A stretch of 64,000 nt of DNA from Mucilaginibacter limnophilus (GTDB taxonomy: Bacteria > Bacteroidota > Bacteroidia > Sphingobacteriales > Sphingobacteriaceae), in the NCBI RefSeq assembly GCF_004005815.1, contig NZ_SACK01000009.1, forward strand, positions 118,454 to 182,453, in the 5' to 3' direction. The translations under genes and the position numbers were made by a program. Shown in pieces: positions 33,060 through 42,206 of the stretch. A model generated the notes under the pieces. The model was not told where the DNA came from. It saw only the letters and a list, made by a program, of their open reading frames with translations, and ran no database searches. How positions within the stretch are numbered: the stretch's first letter is position 1; each line of letters opens with the position of its first letter.

Positions 33060-34109
33060 TTAGGCAACCGGCTGAAACTGGTCAAGTGACGAATTCCTTC
33101 TCACCATACGCTCAAGCGCGTCAATAAATGTCGGCGAATCGTTCAAGCTTTCTACCAGCTGCACTTCTTCACCCCCCAGGTGGCGGAACTCAGCACCGTA
33201 CTCTTCAGTAACCTCATAAACGGTTTCCAGGCAGTCGGCAACAAAGGCAGGGCAAAATACCAGCAGGCGTTTTTTGCCTTCTTTGGCCAGTTGTGCTATA
33301 ACTTCGCTGGTGTATGGCTGTACCCATGGGTCGCTGCCCAGGCGTGACTGGAAGCAAACAGTATATTTTTCTTTAGGGATGTTCAGCTCAGCAGCTATCA
33401 GCTTTGCGGTATGATATGATTGTGCCGAATAGCAGAATTTATTTTTATCGTTGATAGTTTGGCAGCAATCGTTCACTTTTAAACACCAGCTATGGGTATG
33501 GTCGGCCTTAATCAATTGTCGCTGCGGCAAGCCGTGAAAGCTGAACAGTATATGATCATAGCTACCCGGATTGTATTTTAACGCATTATCGGCAAAGGTT
33601 TTTATCATCAAATCGTCATCATAAAATGAGTTGATAAAGCTAACAGGCGGCGGGGTTGGCCATTCTTTCATCAGGCGCATAACTTTCTCGTAAACCGAAC
33701 CGGTGCTTGCTGATGCGTACTGCGGAAACATCGGAATAACCAAAATACTTTCAACCAACGCATTCTTCAGATTGTCTAAAGCCGATTCGATTGACGGGTT
33801 CTGGTAACGCATGGCCAGCTCAACCATATAGCCATCGCCAAGGCGCTGCTGCAAGGCATCGCGCTGTAAAATGCTGTAATGCTTCAAAGGCGAACCGGTG
33901 GTATCGCTCCAAATCTCTTTATACAATTTAGCCGATTTTGGCGCCCTGAATGGCACTATCACCGCCTTAACCAAAAAGGTACGCAAAGCAGGGTTTACAT
34001 CTATAACGCGTGGATCCATCAAAAACTCATCCAGGTAACGGCGCACATCAGCAGTTGAAGGAGTGTCGGGCGTACCCAAATTTACAAGCAGAATTCCCTT
34101 TTTGGCCAT
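33060..34109 (-). CDS. hemH: ferrochelatase
   Basis: 349 residues, standard length. It inserts Fe2+ into protoporphyrin IX (or coproporphyrin) to complete haem. The N-terminus GILLVNLGTPDTPSTADVRR, the active-site His in LFSFHGLPQRQL and the CFQSRLGSDPWVQPYTSEV block are diagnostic. Cytoplasmic or membrane-associated. It is followed by the JmjC-like gene; no other haem genes are nearby. Confidence 0.97.
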   Translation of the reverse strand: MAKKGILLVNLGTPDTPSTADVRRYLDEFLMDPRVIDVNPALRTFLVKAVIVPFRAPKSAKLYKEIWSDTTGSPLKHYSILQRDALQQRLGDGYMVELAMRYQNPSIESALDNLKNALVESILVIPMFPQYASASTGSVYEKVMRLMKEWPTPPPVSFINSFYDDDLMIKTFADNALKYNPGSYDHILFSFHGLPQRQLIKADHTHSWCLKVNDCCQTINDKNKFCYSAQSYHTAKLIAAELNIPKEKYTVCFQSRLGSDPWVQPYTSEVIAQLAKEGKKRLLVFCPAFVADCLETVYEVTEEYGAEFRHLGGEEVQLVESLNDSPTFIDALERMVRRNSSLDQFQPVA

Positions 34110-34237
34110 AATATATTTTGAGGCTCCAAAAATAGCAAAAAGCCGCCTAACCCCCTAAACAGGAAATATTTATTGCAGAAGGATGAGGGTTGGTGAGTAG
34201 ATAAGTAGTTTACTAAGTTGAGTGGTGTTATAAGGTT

Positions 34238-34307
34238 GTCATGCGGAACTTGCTTCAGCATCAATCCAACGAATATCCTAGGAGATCCCGAAACAAGTTC
34301 GGGATGA
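34238..34307. repeat. palindromic repeat copy C
   Basis: The same two-arm design as copies A and B: GTCATGCGGAACTTGCTTCA then GCATC (34238-34261) and GATCCCGAAACAAGTTCGGG then ATGAC (34284-34307), a 22-bp spacer apart. The arms differ from each other at several loop and stem positions but keep the GTCAT/ATGAC ends. It lies between hemH and crtW. Confidence 0.75.
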
Positions 34308-34312
34308 CACAA

Positions 34313-34999
34313 CTACTTGCTAATTGGCGGCTCTGTCTTCCACAACCTCCACCACGGCGTACCCGGCGAATCATGGTGCTCATAATGGTACCCAAAAAAG
34401 TAACAGCTGAAAAACGCCAATATATGATTACGCTTTTGGCTGCGCGACTGGTGCAGGTTATCATGTTCGCCCTTGTGCGGCAAATAGGTGCCGAAGTAAA
34501 ACAGCTGCAAAGTGCTTAACAGCGATGGCGTAACCCAAAACAACAGCAGGTTTTGTTGCGGTATCCAAATCTTCAGAATATTAAACGCGGCTGCCATGAT
34601 GATGATTTGCCAGATGGAAAGGTAATTCCGCATAAAGCTGAAATACCAGGCTATAAAGTTCCCGTGATGGTAATCAGGATCATCATTGGTATGCACATGG
34701 CGGTGATGCTTGTGATGTTGTTTATTTAAATAAGGGAACCAGAATGCCGCATATAAAAACGTGCAAGCATAGCCTACGGCATTGTTAAGTATTTTACTGG
34801 GCGATACAGTGCCATGCATAGCATCGTGCGCGGTGATAAATAGCCCGGTGTACAGGTGCATCTGCAATAAAATAAACAAGTACAGTAACGGATTGCTGAA
34901 ATTAACCTGCCATTGCATTAACGACACAATGCAAGCCGCCCAACTGCCTAAAACAAGCAAGGCTACAAAGAAACCGGTATGTGAGGGCTGTTTGTGCAT
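34313..34999 (-). CDS. crtW: beta-carotene ketolase (CrtW type)
   Basis: 228 residues with the histidine clusters of CrtW: HDAMHG (H58, H62), QHHKHHRHVHTNDDPDYHHG and GYHYEHH near the C-terminus, and the block QLFYFGTYLPHKGEH. The enzyme is a membrane di-iron oxygenase that adds 4-keto groups to beta-ionone rings. It is first assigned as a fatty acid desaturase by domain, but these motifs and its carotenoid neighbours support CrtW. It starts 29 bp after the ispH stop, so it is probably in the ispH-cruF transcript. Confidence 0.88.
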   Translation of the reverse strand: MHKQPSHTGFFVALLVLGSWAACIVSLMQWQVNFSNPLLYLFILLQMHLYTGLFITAHDAMHGTVSPSKILNNAVGYACTFLYAAFWFPYLNKQHHKHHRHVHTNDDPDYHHGNFIAWYFSFMRNYLSIWQIIIMAAAFNILKIWIPQQNLLLFWVTPSLLSTLQLFYFGTYLPHKGEHDNLHQSRSQKRNHILAFFSCYFFGYHYEHHDSPGTPWWRLWKTEPPISK

Positions 35000-35027
35000 G
35001 AATATGCTATTACAGCAAATAGTATGC

Positions 35028-35879
35028 TTAAAATTGTTCCAGTGCCGTTTTCACATCCTGCATTAGCCACATGGGCGTTGAGGTAGCGCCGGCTATGCCA
35101 ACAGTATCTCCCGGCGAGAACAGGGTTTTATCCAGTTCGTCAACCGCCGAAATGAAGTAGGTGTACGGGTTATGTTTTTTACATACCTCGTACAGCACCT
35201 TGCCGTTTGATGATTTCCTGCCCGATACAAAAACGATCTTATTAAAACGGATGGCAAACTTTGGCAGGTCTTTATCCCGGTTTGATACCTGGCGACAGAT
35301 GGTATCGTTAGCCTTTACGTCGTAACCACGGCTTTGCAACTCATCCTTTATAGCATAAAACTTGTCCATGCTTTTTGTGGTTTGGCTGTACAATGTAAAG
35401 TTGGCCGGCAGTTCAACATTATCCAGTTCGGCGATATCCTGAAAAACCAGCGCTTCGTTATTGGTTTGCCCTTCCAAGCCGATCACCTCGGCATGGCCAT
35501 GTTTACCAAAAATCAATATCTTCTCGCTGTTGTCGTATGATGTTTTAATGCGGTTCTGCAGCTTCAGCACTACCGGGCACGACGCGTCGATAAGCGTAAT
35601 ATTGTTTTCTAACGCAGTTCGGTAAGTTTCGGGCGCTTCGCCGTGCGCGCGTATCAGCACCTTTTCGTTATGCAGATCTTTTAGCTGGGTATGATCGATG
35701 ATGCGCAAGCCTTTGCCTTTCAGGCGGGCAACTTCCTCGTCGTTGTGCACAATATCACCAAGGCAATAGAGGTAGCCATCTTCGTCAAGTATTTCTTCAG
35801 CCATATCAATGGCGAATACCACACCGAAGCAAAAGCCCGAATCCTGATCTATTGTTACCTGTAAATTATACTCTCCCAT
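35028..35879 (-). CDS. ispH: 4-hydroxy-3-methylbut-2-enyl diphosphate reductase
   Basis: 283 residues. The three iron-sulfur ligands are C17 (DSGFCFGV), C101 (DASCPVV) and C195 (NDTICRQVSN). It reduces HMBPP to IPP and DMAPP, the last step of the MEP pathway, supplying isoprenoid precursors. Its position between crtW and cruF ties precursor supply to pigment synthesis. Confidence 0.97.
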   Translation of the reverse strand: MGEYNLQVTIDQDSGFCFGVVFAIDMAEEILDEDGYLYCLGDIVHNDEEVARLKGKGLRIIDHTQLKDLHNEKVLIRAHGEAPETYRTALENNITLIDASCPVVLKLQNRIKTSYDNSEKILIFGKHGHAEVIGLEGQTNNEALVFQDIAELDNVELPANFTLYSQTTKSMDKFYAIKDELQSRGYDVKANDTICRQVSNRDKDLPKFAIRFNKIVFVSGRKSSNGKVLYEVCKKHNPYTYFISAVDELDKTLFSPGDTVGIAGATSTPMWLMQDVKTALEQF

Positions 35880-35913
35880 GCCTTTACAAATTTACGCCAA
35901 AAACATCATAATA

Positions 35914-36594
35914 TTATACATACCTCAGGGCAATGAAAAATATGAACTGCGTAATCAAAAAAACTACCGCTACACCGCTTTGTTTTTTAAACCTGAACAG
36001 TTCAAAAATTAACAGAAGTACCAAACTAAGCCCGAACCAGCACACATAATTATACATCGGGATGATGTTATTTTTCCAGTTCCAGTAATCAAACTTAATT
36101 GCAACAGGCTCAATCAGCCAATCGAGGGCGGTGAGCAATGCAGCGCCAATAAGCACTCGCAAAACGATATACTTTAAGCCGGATAAACGCATGGTAACCC
36201 CGGCCGAATAGATCATTAAAAACCACAATAACCCCATCAAAAGCGGTACCCCTGCAGCTTTGATTCCTAATGTACTGCCATAGCTGTAAGTACCAAAAAG
36301 CAAACCGGTAGCTGTACCAACCAGTTCGGTTATAAAGCCGGCTAAAGCGGTGATAATAAAAAAATAAAGAAATTTTTTGCTCAGCCGGTTGTGGCTTTTT
36401 ACCACTAATACTGTCATCAATAGTAAATGGAAGGGCACTAATACTAAAAAAAAAGGCCTTGTTTTTATAAGGGTAAAGCCAACTATGCCAACCGCATGAA
36501 ATAAAAGGATCAGGGTAACCAGCCACTTACCAGTACGTGGTGGGGCATATTGTTTTTTGACAGCCGGATAAGTTATACTTTTCTGCCTTTCCAT
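35914..36594 (-). CDS. cruF: carotenoid 1',2'-hydratase, CruF family
   Basis: 226 residues, about seven membrane helices (DUF422/CruF). The conserved block AGFITELVGTATGLLFGTYS followed by YGSTLGIKAAGVPLLMGLLW is diagnostic. CruF adds water to the acyclic end of carotenoids such as gamma-carotene or torulene to give a 1'-hydroxyl. It overlaps the glycosyltransferase gene by 22 bp, and downstream lies ispH. Probable glycosylation target for the neighbour. Confidence 0.86.
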   Translation of the reverse strand: MERQKSITYPAVKKQYAPPRTGKWLVTLILLFHAVGIVGFTLIKTRPFFLVLVPFHLLLMTVLVVKSHNRLSKKFLYFFIITALAGFITELVGTATGLLFGTYSYGSTLGIKAAGVPLLMGLLWFLMIYSAGVTMRLSGLKYIVLRVLIGAALLTALDWLIEPVAIKFDYWNWKNNIIPMYNYVCWFGLSLVLLLIFELFRFKKQSGVAVVFLITQFIFFIALRYV

Positions 36595-37661
36595 GTTGTA
36601 GTACGGGTTAAGTATTGCTGTATAGCCAAAAAAGCTATGCAGGTAAGGCTGATCATTTGCAGGGGGTGGAGCAGCACATTAAGCCAGGCGTTTTGCCCGG
36701 CAGATAAAGATACCATAATGCGCGTTAAAACAATCAACCCCACCATAAAAAATATCAGCGGCAGGTTAAGTGTGGTAATAATGAGCAAAGGGCCACCTAT
36801 TACTATAATGATGTAGGTTAAAAAGCCTAACACGCTGTAATTGAATATCGCCAGAAAGTTTTTACTGAAGCCGTTTAATGCCTCAAAAAAACCCGTGTAC
36901 ATGCGGCAATATATCATGCCGTTGGCCAGCAGGCTTTCGCCCCGGTAGCGGCCGGCCTTCACTTTTTTCATCACCTCTACGTCTTCAACCACCTTATCAC
37001 GGACGGCTTGGTGCCATTGTTCTTTGTGATAAACTTCGGCATCAAAAAACATGAACTGACCGCTTGCGGCAGCTACTGCATAGTGTTTAGCCAAATAAAT
37101 GAGGCGGATAGGCAGCAGGTTAAGCAAAAGCAGGTGCATTAATGGTACTACCAGGTTTTCACCAAAAGTCAGCATTTGCTGGTTGGTGAACAAACTCAAT
37201 AAAGCCAGTCTGCGGAGTTGCATGCGGTGTACAGCGCTGTTGATCAGGCCATGCTCAATGGTTTCATCAGCATCTAAAAACAACAGGTAACGGCCCCTGG
37301 CATGTTTTGCAAGCTGGTGGCAGGCGTAATTTTTACCAAGCCATCCATCAGGCAGTTCGGCGCCTTTTATTACTTTAAACTTATGATGAGTGGCAGCGTA
37401 ATTTGCGCAAAGCTGATAAGTGCCATCTGTCGAGCCGTCGTCAAGAATGATCACTTCATAATCTTCATATTCCTGTGCGGTTATAGATTGTAGCAGATCC
37501 AATATATTTTTTTCTTCGTTACGTGCGGGTATGAGTATCGAAACAAGATCGTGCTGGCGGGTACCTATGCGGGGAAGCTTGGGGTTTGAAATAAAGTTGA
37601 ACAACGTAACCGTAAAACGCAGTATCAGGAAAAAGAAGGTAACCGTTATGGCGATGATCAC
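36573..37661 (-). CDS. carotenoid glycosyltransferase, GT2 (CruC/CruG-like)
   Basis: 362 residues with an N-terminal membrane helix, a GT-A fold (VSILIPARNEEKNILDLLQS, the DDGSTDGTY loop and the DxD at LLFLDADET) and C-terminal membrane helices. The layout fits the CruG/CruC family that adds a sugar to hydroxylated carotenoids. It has a GTG start that shares one base with the TAG stop of the acyltransferase and it overlaps cruF by 22 bp, so the three genes are one operon. Confidence 0.83.
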   Translation of the reverse strand: MIIAITVTFFFLILRFTVTLFNFISNPKLPRIGTRQHDLVSILIPARNEEKNILDLLQSITAQEYEDYEVIILDDGSTDGTYQLCANYAATHHKFKVIKGAELPDGWLGKNYACHQLAKHARGRYLLFLDADETIEHGLINSAVHRMQLRRLALLSLFTNQQMLTFGENLVVPLMHLLLLNLLPIRLIYLAKHYAVAAASGQFMFFDAEVYHKEQWHQAVRDKVVEDVEVMKKVKAGRYRGESLLANGMIYCRMYTGFFEALNGFSKNFLAIFNYSVLGFLTYIIIVIGGPLLIITTLNLPLIFFMVGLIVLTRIMVSLSAGQNAWLNVLLHPLQMISLTCIAFLAIQQYLTRTTTWKGRKV

Positions 37662-38281
37662 TATATACTTATTTGGGTTTGTTGTTGTTTTGCCTCACTG
37701 TAATGCTGCGCATACGCGGCCGAAAGCTCATCGAGCGTTGCAAAGTTACTGTTGTTGTTTTGTAGATAAACGTTAATACCGGGCTTTTTGTGTCCGAAGT
37801 TTTCGATAAAAGTAGCGGCAAATACAACCTGCGTATTTTTACCCGCTTTTTCGATAACCCGTTGTATTCCTTTTTCAAAGTAAACTTCATCAACAAAGTT
37901 CGAATACAGCTTTCCCTGCGGAAATATCAGCACCAGATTGTCGGGATTTTTCAACAGGTCTGCCGCATAATTAAGTGAAGCCAGCATATCCCTGGAGTTT
38001 TTGCTGATTGAAAATGCCCCAAGGTATTTAAAGAAGAAAACTTTGCGCACAGTTTCTTCCAATATCATAATGTGAAAGCGTTTTTTAAATATCTTTTGAT
38101 TTAAATAATAAAGCACAAAGCCGTCCCACCAGCTGAAGTGATTAGCCAGCAGTAAAACCGACCTGCGGTTGTCAACCTTAACCTGGTTAAAATTAAACGA
38201 GCTGAAATTACCATCAACAAGCTTTATAATGTACCAGTGAAAAAACCATTCGATAAGCTTGTTTTTGCGGGTAGTTATCAT
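37661..38281 (-). CDS. acyltransferase, PlsC family (CruD-like)
   Basis: 206 residues. The acyltransferase motifs are LLANHFSWWDG (H48, D53) and LVLIFPQGKLYS. By sequence alone it could be a 1-acylglycerol-3-phosphate acyltransferase, but its place at the head of cruF-glycosyltransferase suggests it acylates the sugar of a carotenoid glucoside, as CruD does in Chlorobaculum. The first gene of the carotenoid operon on this strand. Confidence 0.8.
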   Translation of the reverse strand: MITTRKNKLIEWFFHWYIIKLVDGNFSSFNFNQVKVDNRRSVLLLANHFSWWDGFVLYYLNQKIFKKRFHIMILEETVRKVFFFKYLGAFSISKNSRDMLASLNYAADLLKNPDNLVLIFPQGKLYSNFVDEVYFEKGIQRVIEKAGKNTQVVFAATFIENFGHKKPGINVYLQNNNSNFATLDELSAAYAQHYSEAKQQQTQISI

Positions 38282-38318
38282 CTTTTATTTATCCGGCGAA
38301 ATATATAGTTTTATATCT

Positions 38319-38816
38319 ATGCAAAACCAAACCTTTATCTACAGCAAAAAAGCAGTAATTGTTTATCTGCTTTATCTGTCGTTAGTTACCTTGATGCTGG
38401 TTATATACCTAATTGAATCTAAAAATAATGGTTTTTGGGTTTCTTTAAATGCCCTGCTCCTTATAATAATCATTATTGTATTCCTTAATAATTTAAAGTT
38501 TATTAAGACTGGTTTGAAAGGAGAAGTAGCATTAAAAATTAACGATACATTTATCCGCGACAATACCTACAAGCGGTTTATATATTGGAAAGATATCAAT
38601 AATATCTATCTATACGATTCAGGAGTAATATCTTTTCACATGAAACAAAACCAAAAACCACAATCAGTTTGGGACTACCCTGTGTATTATTATAATAAAC
38701 TGTTTTATGGTAGCAATGTAGTGCTTAATACCGCCTTAATTAAAGGTAAAGGTACCGAAATATATAATGATATTATTTCAGGCCTAAATAATAGGCTAAG
38801 CATTGATGTGAGCTAA
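38319..38816 (+). CDS. hypothetical membrane protein (STM3941-like)
   Basis: 165 residues. Two N-terminal membrane helices (VIVYLLYLSLVTLMLVIYLI and ALLLIIIIIVFL) are followed by a PH-like beta domain (GEVALKINDTFIRDN, FIYWKDINNIYLYD). The layout resembles STM3941-type proteins, without a known function. ATG at 38319 is preferred over an upstream start at 38259 within the converging acyltransferase region. Its end overlaps the converging waaA gene by 21 bp. Confidence 0.6.
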   Translation: MQNQTFIYSKKAVIVYLLYLSLVTLMLVIYLIESKNNGFWVSLNALLLIIIIIVFLNNLKFIKTGLKGEVALKINDTFIRDNTYKRFIYWKDINNIYLYDSGVISFHMKQNQKPQSVWDYPVYYYNKLFYGSNVVLNTALIKGKGTEIYNDIISGLNNRLSIDVS

Positions 38817-40010
38817 TATCATTTCTGTTGCTCCCTTCTGACGCTCCACATATTCTGCCGCGTTTTGGCTTGCTAAGGCGTAAAACGTTTCATCATTTAT
38901 CAGCTTACCGGCTACAGTTTCCAGTTCGTTTTCATTATTTATGCTGAAACCTGCATGCAGGGGAATGAGGTCTTTAGCTTCTTTAAACCGTGAATAATTC
39001 GGTCCGAAGATTACCGGCAGTCCGAAGGCCGCGGCCTCAAGTGTATTGTGGATGCCTACGCCAAAACCGCCGCCTATATAACTGATATGGCCGTACTGAT
39101 ACAATGACGACAGCATGCCGATATTATCAATGATGAGCACATTATACTCGTCTAAAACCGTACTCTCTACGATATGCGAATAGCGCAATACCTGGTGTAC
39201 CTGCAACGAAGCGGCAAGTTCAGCAACGCGTGCTTCTTCAACCTCATGAGGGGCAAAGATGAACTTATATGAAGGATGCTTGGTTATTAAATGAGCAAGC
39301 AACTGCTCGTCGGCGGGCCAGGTGCTGCCGCAAATAAATACCTTACTGTCGCCGGCAAAGGCGGCAATCTCCAACAGCGGCTTCGGGTTTTGCGCGTTTG
39401 CCCACACCCTGTCAAAGCGGGTATCACCGCTCACTGTGGCATTATTTATGCCGATACCCTGCAGCAGCCTTTTCGAGTTGTCGTCCTGCAGAAAAAAGTG
39501 GCTCACAAAGCCTAAAATCCTGCGATGCAGGCCGCCATACCATTTAAAGAAAACCTGCTCAGGACGAAAAATTCCGGAGATGATATACAGCGGAATTTGC
39601 CTTTTATGCAGATTGTGAAAAAAATGGTACCAATACTCATATTTTGTGAAAATTGCCATATTCGGCTGCACACTTTCAATAAATCTGCGGGCGTTGGCAT
39701 CAGTATCTAAAGGCAGGTAATATACCGCGTCGGCAAGGTGAGTGTTCTTCCTGATTTCGTACCCTGAAGGAGAAAAAAAAGTGATCACAATTTTGCGTCC
39801 GGGATGCTTTTCTTTAAGTTTTTCAAGCACAGGGCGGCCCTGTTCAAATTCGCCAAGTGATGCAAAGTGAAACCAAATACTACCCGGATAACGTACAAAC
39901 GATTGTGCCTTCCGGCCGTTTATCCACTGCTTTGCCTTCTTGTTAAAAAACGAGGCAATAAACAACAGTGAATAATATGAACGGACGCCAATGTTGTATA
40001 GTAAAATCAT
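38796..40010 (-). CDS. waaA: 3-deoxy-D-manno-octulosonic acid transferase
   Basis: 404 residues. It adds Kdo to lipid A precursor at the inner membrane. A membrane-anchoring N-terminus (MILLYNIGVRSYYSLLFIAS) is followed by a GT-B fold: IWFHFASLGEFEQGRPVLE, FTKYEYWYHFF and the C-terminal SYIGGGFGVGIHNTLEAAAF. These match WaaA/KdtA. ATG at 40010 is chosen over a longer open frame to 40103. Lipid A in this organism is therefore expected to carry Kdo. Confidence 0.94.
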   Translation of the reverse strand: MILLYNIGVRSYYSLLFIASFFNKKAKQWINGRKAQSFVRYPGSIWFHFASLGEFEQGRPVLEKLKEKHPGRKIVITFFSPSGYEIRKNTHLADAVYYLPLDTDANARRFIESVQPNMAIFTKYEYWYHFFHNLHKRQIPLYIISGIFRPEQVFFKWYGGLHRRILGFVSHFFLQDDNSKRLLQGIGINNATVSGDTRFDRVWANAQNPKPLLEIAAFAGDSKVFICGSTWPADEQLLAHLITKHPSYKFIFAPHEVEEARVAELAASLQVHQVLRYSHIVESTVLDEYNVLIIDNIGMLSSLYQYGHISYIGGGFGVGIHNTLEAAAFGLPVIFGPNYSRFKEAKDLIPLHAGFSINNENELETVAGKLINDETFYALASQNAAEYVERQKGATEMILAHINA

Positions 40011-40125
40011 TTTTAGTGAACGAATTGTTATATTCGTCGGGGGATAAAAATAACAACTATAAATCAAATAAGCGGTTTTACCGTTTGTAAGGCTTACCAG
40101 CAATCACTATTAAAAACAACCACAT

Positions 40126-41106
40126 ATGTCAAGAAAGAGGATACTGATCACCGGAGCCGCGGGCTTCTTAGGGTCGCACCTGTGCGATAGGTTTATTAAA
40201 GAAGATTACCATGTTATCGCTATGGATAATTTGATAACAGGCGATCTCCGGAACATTCAGCACCTGTTTAAGCTGGAAAATTTTGAGTTTTACCACCACG
40301 ACGTATCAAGTTTCGTGTTTGTGCCCGGCGAATTGCACTACATTCTGCACTTTGCATCACCGGCAAGCCCTATCGATTACCTGAAAATTCCTATACAAAC
40401 ATTAAAAGTAGGCTCATTGGGTACGCATAACCTGCTTGGCCTTGCCAAAGCAAAAGGTGCACGCATGCTTATTGCGTCAACATCTGAAGTATATGGCGAC
40501 CCGAACATCAACCCTCAGCCGGAAGAGTACTGGGGTAATGTTAACCCGGTTGGCCCGCGTGGTGTATATGACGAAGCCAAACGTTTCCAGGAAGCCATGA
40601 CCATGGCTTACCATACCTTCCACGGTTTGGAAACCCGCATTGTACGTATCTTTAATACATACGGCCCGCGTATGCGACTGAACGACGGCCGTGTACTACC
40701 GGCTTTCATTGGCCAGGCTTTGCGCGGCGAATCACTTACCATGTTTGGTGATGGCTCACAAACCCGTTCATTCTGTTACGTTGACGATTTAATTGAAGGT
40801 ATCTATCGCCTGTTGTTCAGCGACTATGCGCAGCCGGTAAACATCGGTAACCCTGACGAGATCACCATCCGCGAGTTTGGTGAAGAGATCATTAAGTTAA
40901 CCGGTACTAATCAGCAACTGATCAGCCTGCCATTGCCGGTTGATGATCCGAAGCAGCGTCGTCCGGATATCACCAAAGCAAGAGAAATATTAGGCTGGGA
41001 GCCGAAGGTATCGCGCAGCGAAGGTTTAAAGATCACTTACGAATACTTCAAATCGTTGCCCGAGCACGAAATTCAGCATAAAGACTTTTCAAACTATAAC
41101 AAATAA
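40126..41106 (+). CDS. NAD-dependent UDP-glucuronate decarboxylase-like epimerase (UXS type)
   Basis: 326 residues, extended SDR. NAD-binding GAAGFLGSHL; catalytic STSEVYGDP and YDEAKR; RIFNTYGPRM. The pattern closely resembles UDP-glucuronic acid decarboxylase (UXS), which makes UDP-xylose, in contrast with galE downstream. The two genes are 6 bp apart and form one unit for nucleotide-sugar supply. Confidence 0.88.
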   Translation: MSRKRILITGAAGFLGSHLCDRFIKEDYHVIAMDNLITGDLRNIQHLFKLENFEFYHHDVSSFVFVPGELHYILHFASPASPIDYLKIPIQTLKVGSLGTHNLLGLAKAKGARMLIASTSEVYGDPNINPQPEEYWGNVNPVGPRGVYDEAKRFQEAMTMAYHTFHGLETRIVRIFNTYGPRMRLNDGRVLPAFIGQALRGESLTMFGDGSQTRSFCYVDDLIEGIYRLLFSDYAQPVNIGNPDEITIREFGEEIIKLTGTNQQLISLPLPVDDPKQRRPDITKAREILGWEPKVSRSEGLKITYEYFKSLPEHEIQHKDFSNYNK

Positions 41107-41112
41107 AATCTC

Positions 41113-42135
41113 ATGGCAAAAATTCTGGTAACAGGCGGCATGGGTTATATCGGTTCGCATACGGTTGTTGAACTGGTAAACTCGGGTTACGAACCTGTTA
41201 TTGTTGACGATCTGTCTAACTCACATCCTAAAATTTTAGAGCAGCTTACCAAGATCATCGGATACAAACCGATATTTCACCAGGTTGACCTTTGTGATGA
41301 AAAAGCAGTAGCAAACCTGGTAGCAACTGAAAATGATATCGCCGGTATTATACACTTTGCGGCCTTTAAAGCAGTGGGTGAGTCGGTACAACATCCGCTG
41401 AAATATTACCGCAACAACTTTTATTCGCTTATCAATTTGCTTAACGGATATTATGGCAAATCGGTAAACTTTGTGTTTTCATCAAGCTGCACTGTTTATG
41501 GCCAGCCGGAACAATTGCCTGTTACTGAGGATGCGCCGGTACAGCCTGCGCAATCGCCTTACGGCAACACCAAACAGGTTGCCGAAGAGATCCTCAAAGA
41601 CATGGTAGCCTCGGGCAGCAATTATAAAGTGATATCCCTGCGTTACTTTAACCCGGTAGGCGCGCACGAATCGGCATTGATTGGTGAACTGCCTATCGGC
41701 GTTCCGCAAAATCTGGTGCCTTTTATTACGCAAACCGCTATAGGCAAACGTGAAAAGATAACTGTTTTCGGTGATACCTATAACACACCTGACGGCAGCT
41801 GCATCCGTGATTATATACACGTTGTTGATCTGGCTAAAGCACACGTATCGGCATTAAAACTTGCCGAAAAGGACAGCTTTACAGGGTACGATGTATTTAA
41901 CCTGGGTACAGGCAAAGGCAGTTCAGTGCTTGAGGTAATAGCAGCTTTTGAGCAAACCACCGGTGTAAAACTGAACTATCAGATTGGTCCGCCACGCCCG
42001 GGTGACGTAGAGCAGGTTTGGGGTGATGTTACAAAATCATCAGAAAAACTGGGCTGGAAAACCGAACTTGGCCTTGATGTAATGATGTCATCAGCCTGGG
42101 AATGGGAAAAATATATTAACCAGAATCCCTTGTAA
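41113..42135 (+). CDS. galE: UDP-glucose 4-epimerase
   Basis: 340 residues, standard GalE length. NAD-binding GGMGYIGSHT, catalytic FSSSCTVYGQ and the YGNTK lysine, with the ISLRYFNPVGAH segment typical of GalE. It interconverts UDP-glucose and UDP-galactose (and possibly the N-acetyl forms). It follows the UXS-like gene by 6 bp and ends in a bidirectional terminator. Confidence 0.95.
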   Translation: MAKILVTGGMGYIGSHTVVELVNSGYEPVIVDDLSNSHPKILEQLTKIIGYKPIFHQVDLCDEKAVANLVATENDIAGIIHFAAFKAVGESVQHPLKYYRNNFYSLINLLNGYYGKSVNFVFSSSCTVYGQPEQLPVTEDAPVQPAQSPYGNTKQVAEEILKDMVASGSNYKVISLRYFNPVGAHESALIGELPIGVPQNLVPFITQTAIGKREKITVFGDTYNTPDGSCIRDYIHVVDLAKAHVSALKLAEKDSFTGYDVFNLGTGKGSSVLEVIAAFEQTTGVKLNYQIGPPRPGDVEQVWGDVTKSSEKLGWKTELGLDVMMSSAWEWEKYINQNPL

Positions 42136-42142
42136 GAACAAT

Positions 42143-42189
42143 AAAAAACAAAAGTCCCTGTATGATGAATACAGGGACTTTTGTTTTTT
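42143..42189. terminator. bidirectional intrinsic terminator
   Basis: A near-perfect 21-bp stem (AAAAAACAAAAGTCCCTGTA and its complement) around loop GATGA, with A-tract on one side and T-tract on the other. It ends galE on the plus strand and the MacB-like permease on the minus strand. Confidence 0.95.
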
Positions 42190-42206
42190 ATTGTTTAGTT
42201 GTTATC

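Noticed and set aside
36573..36594. Frameshift between the glycosyltransferase and cruF
   Set aside because: Both proteins are complete with their normal ends; the 22-bp overlap is an operon overlap.
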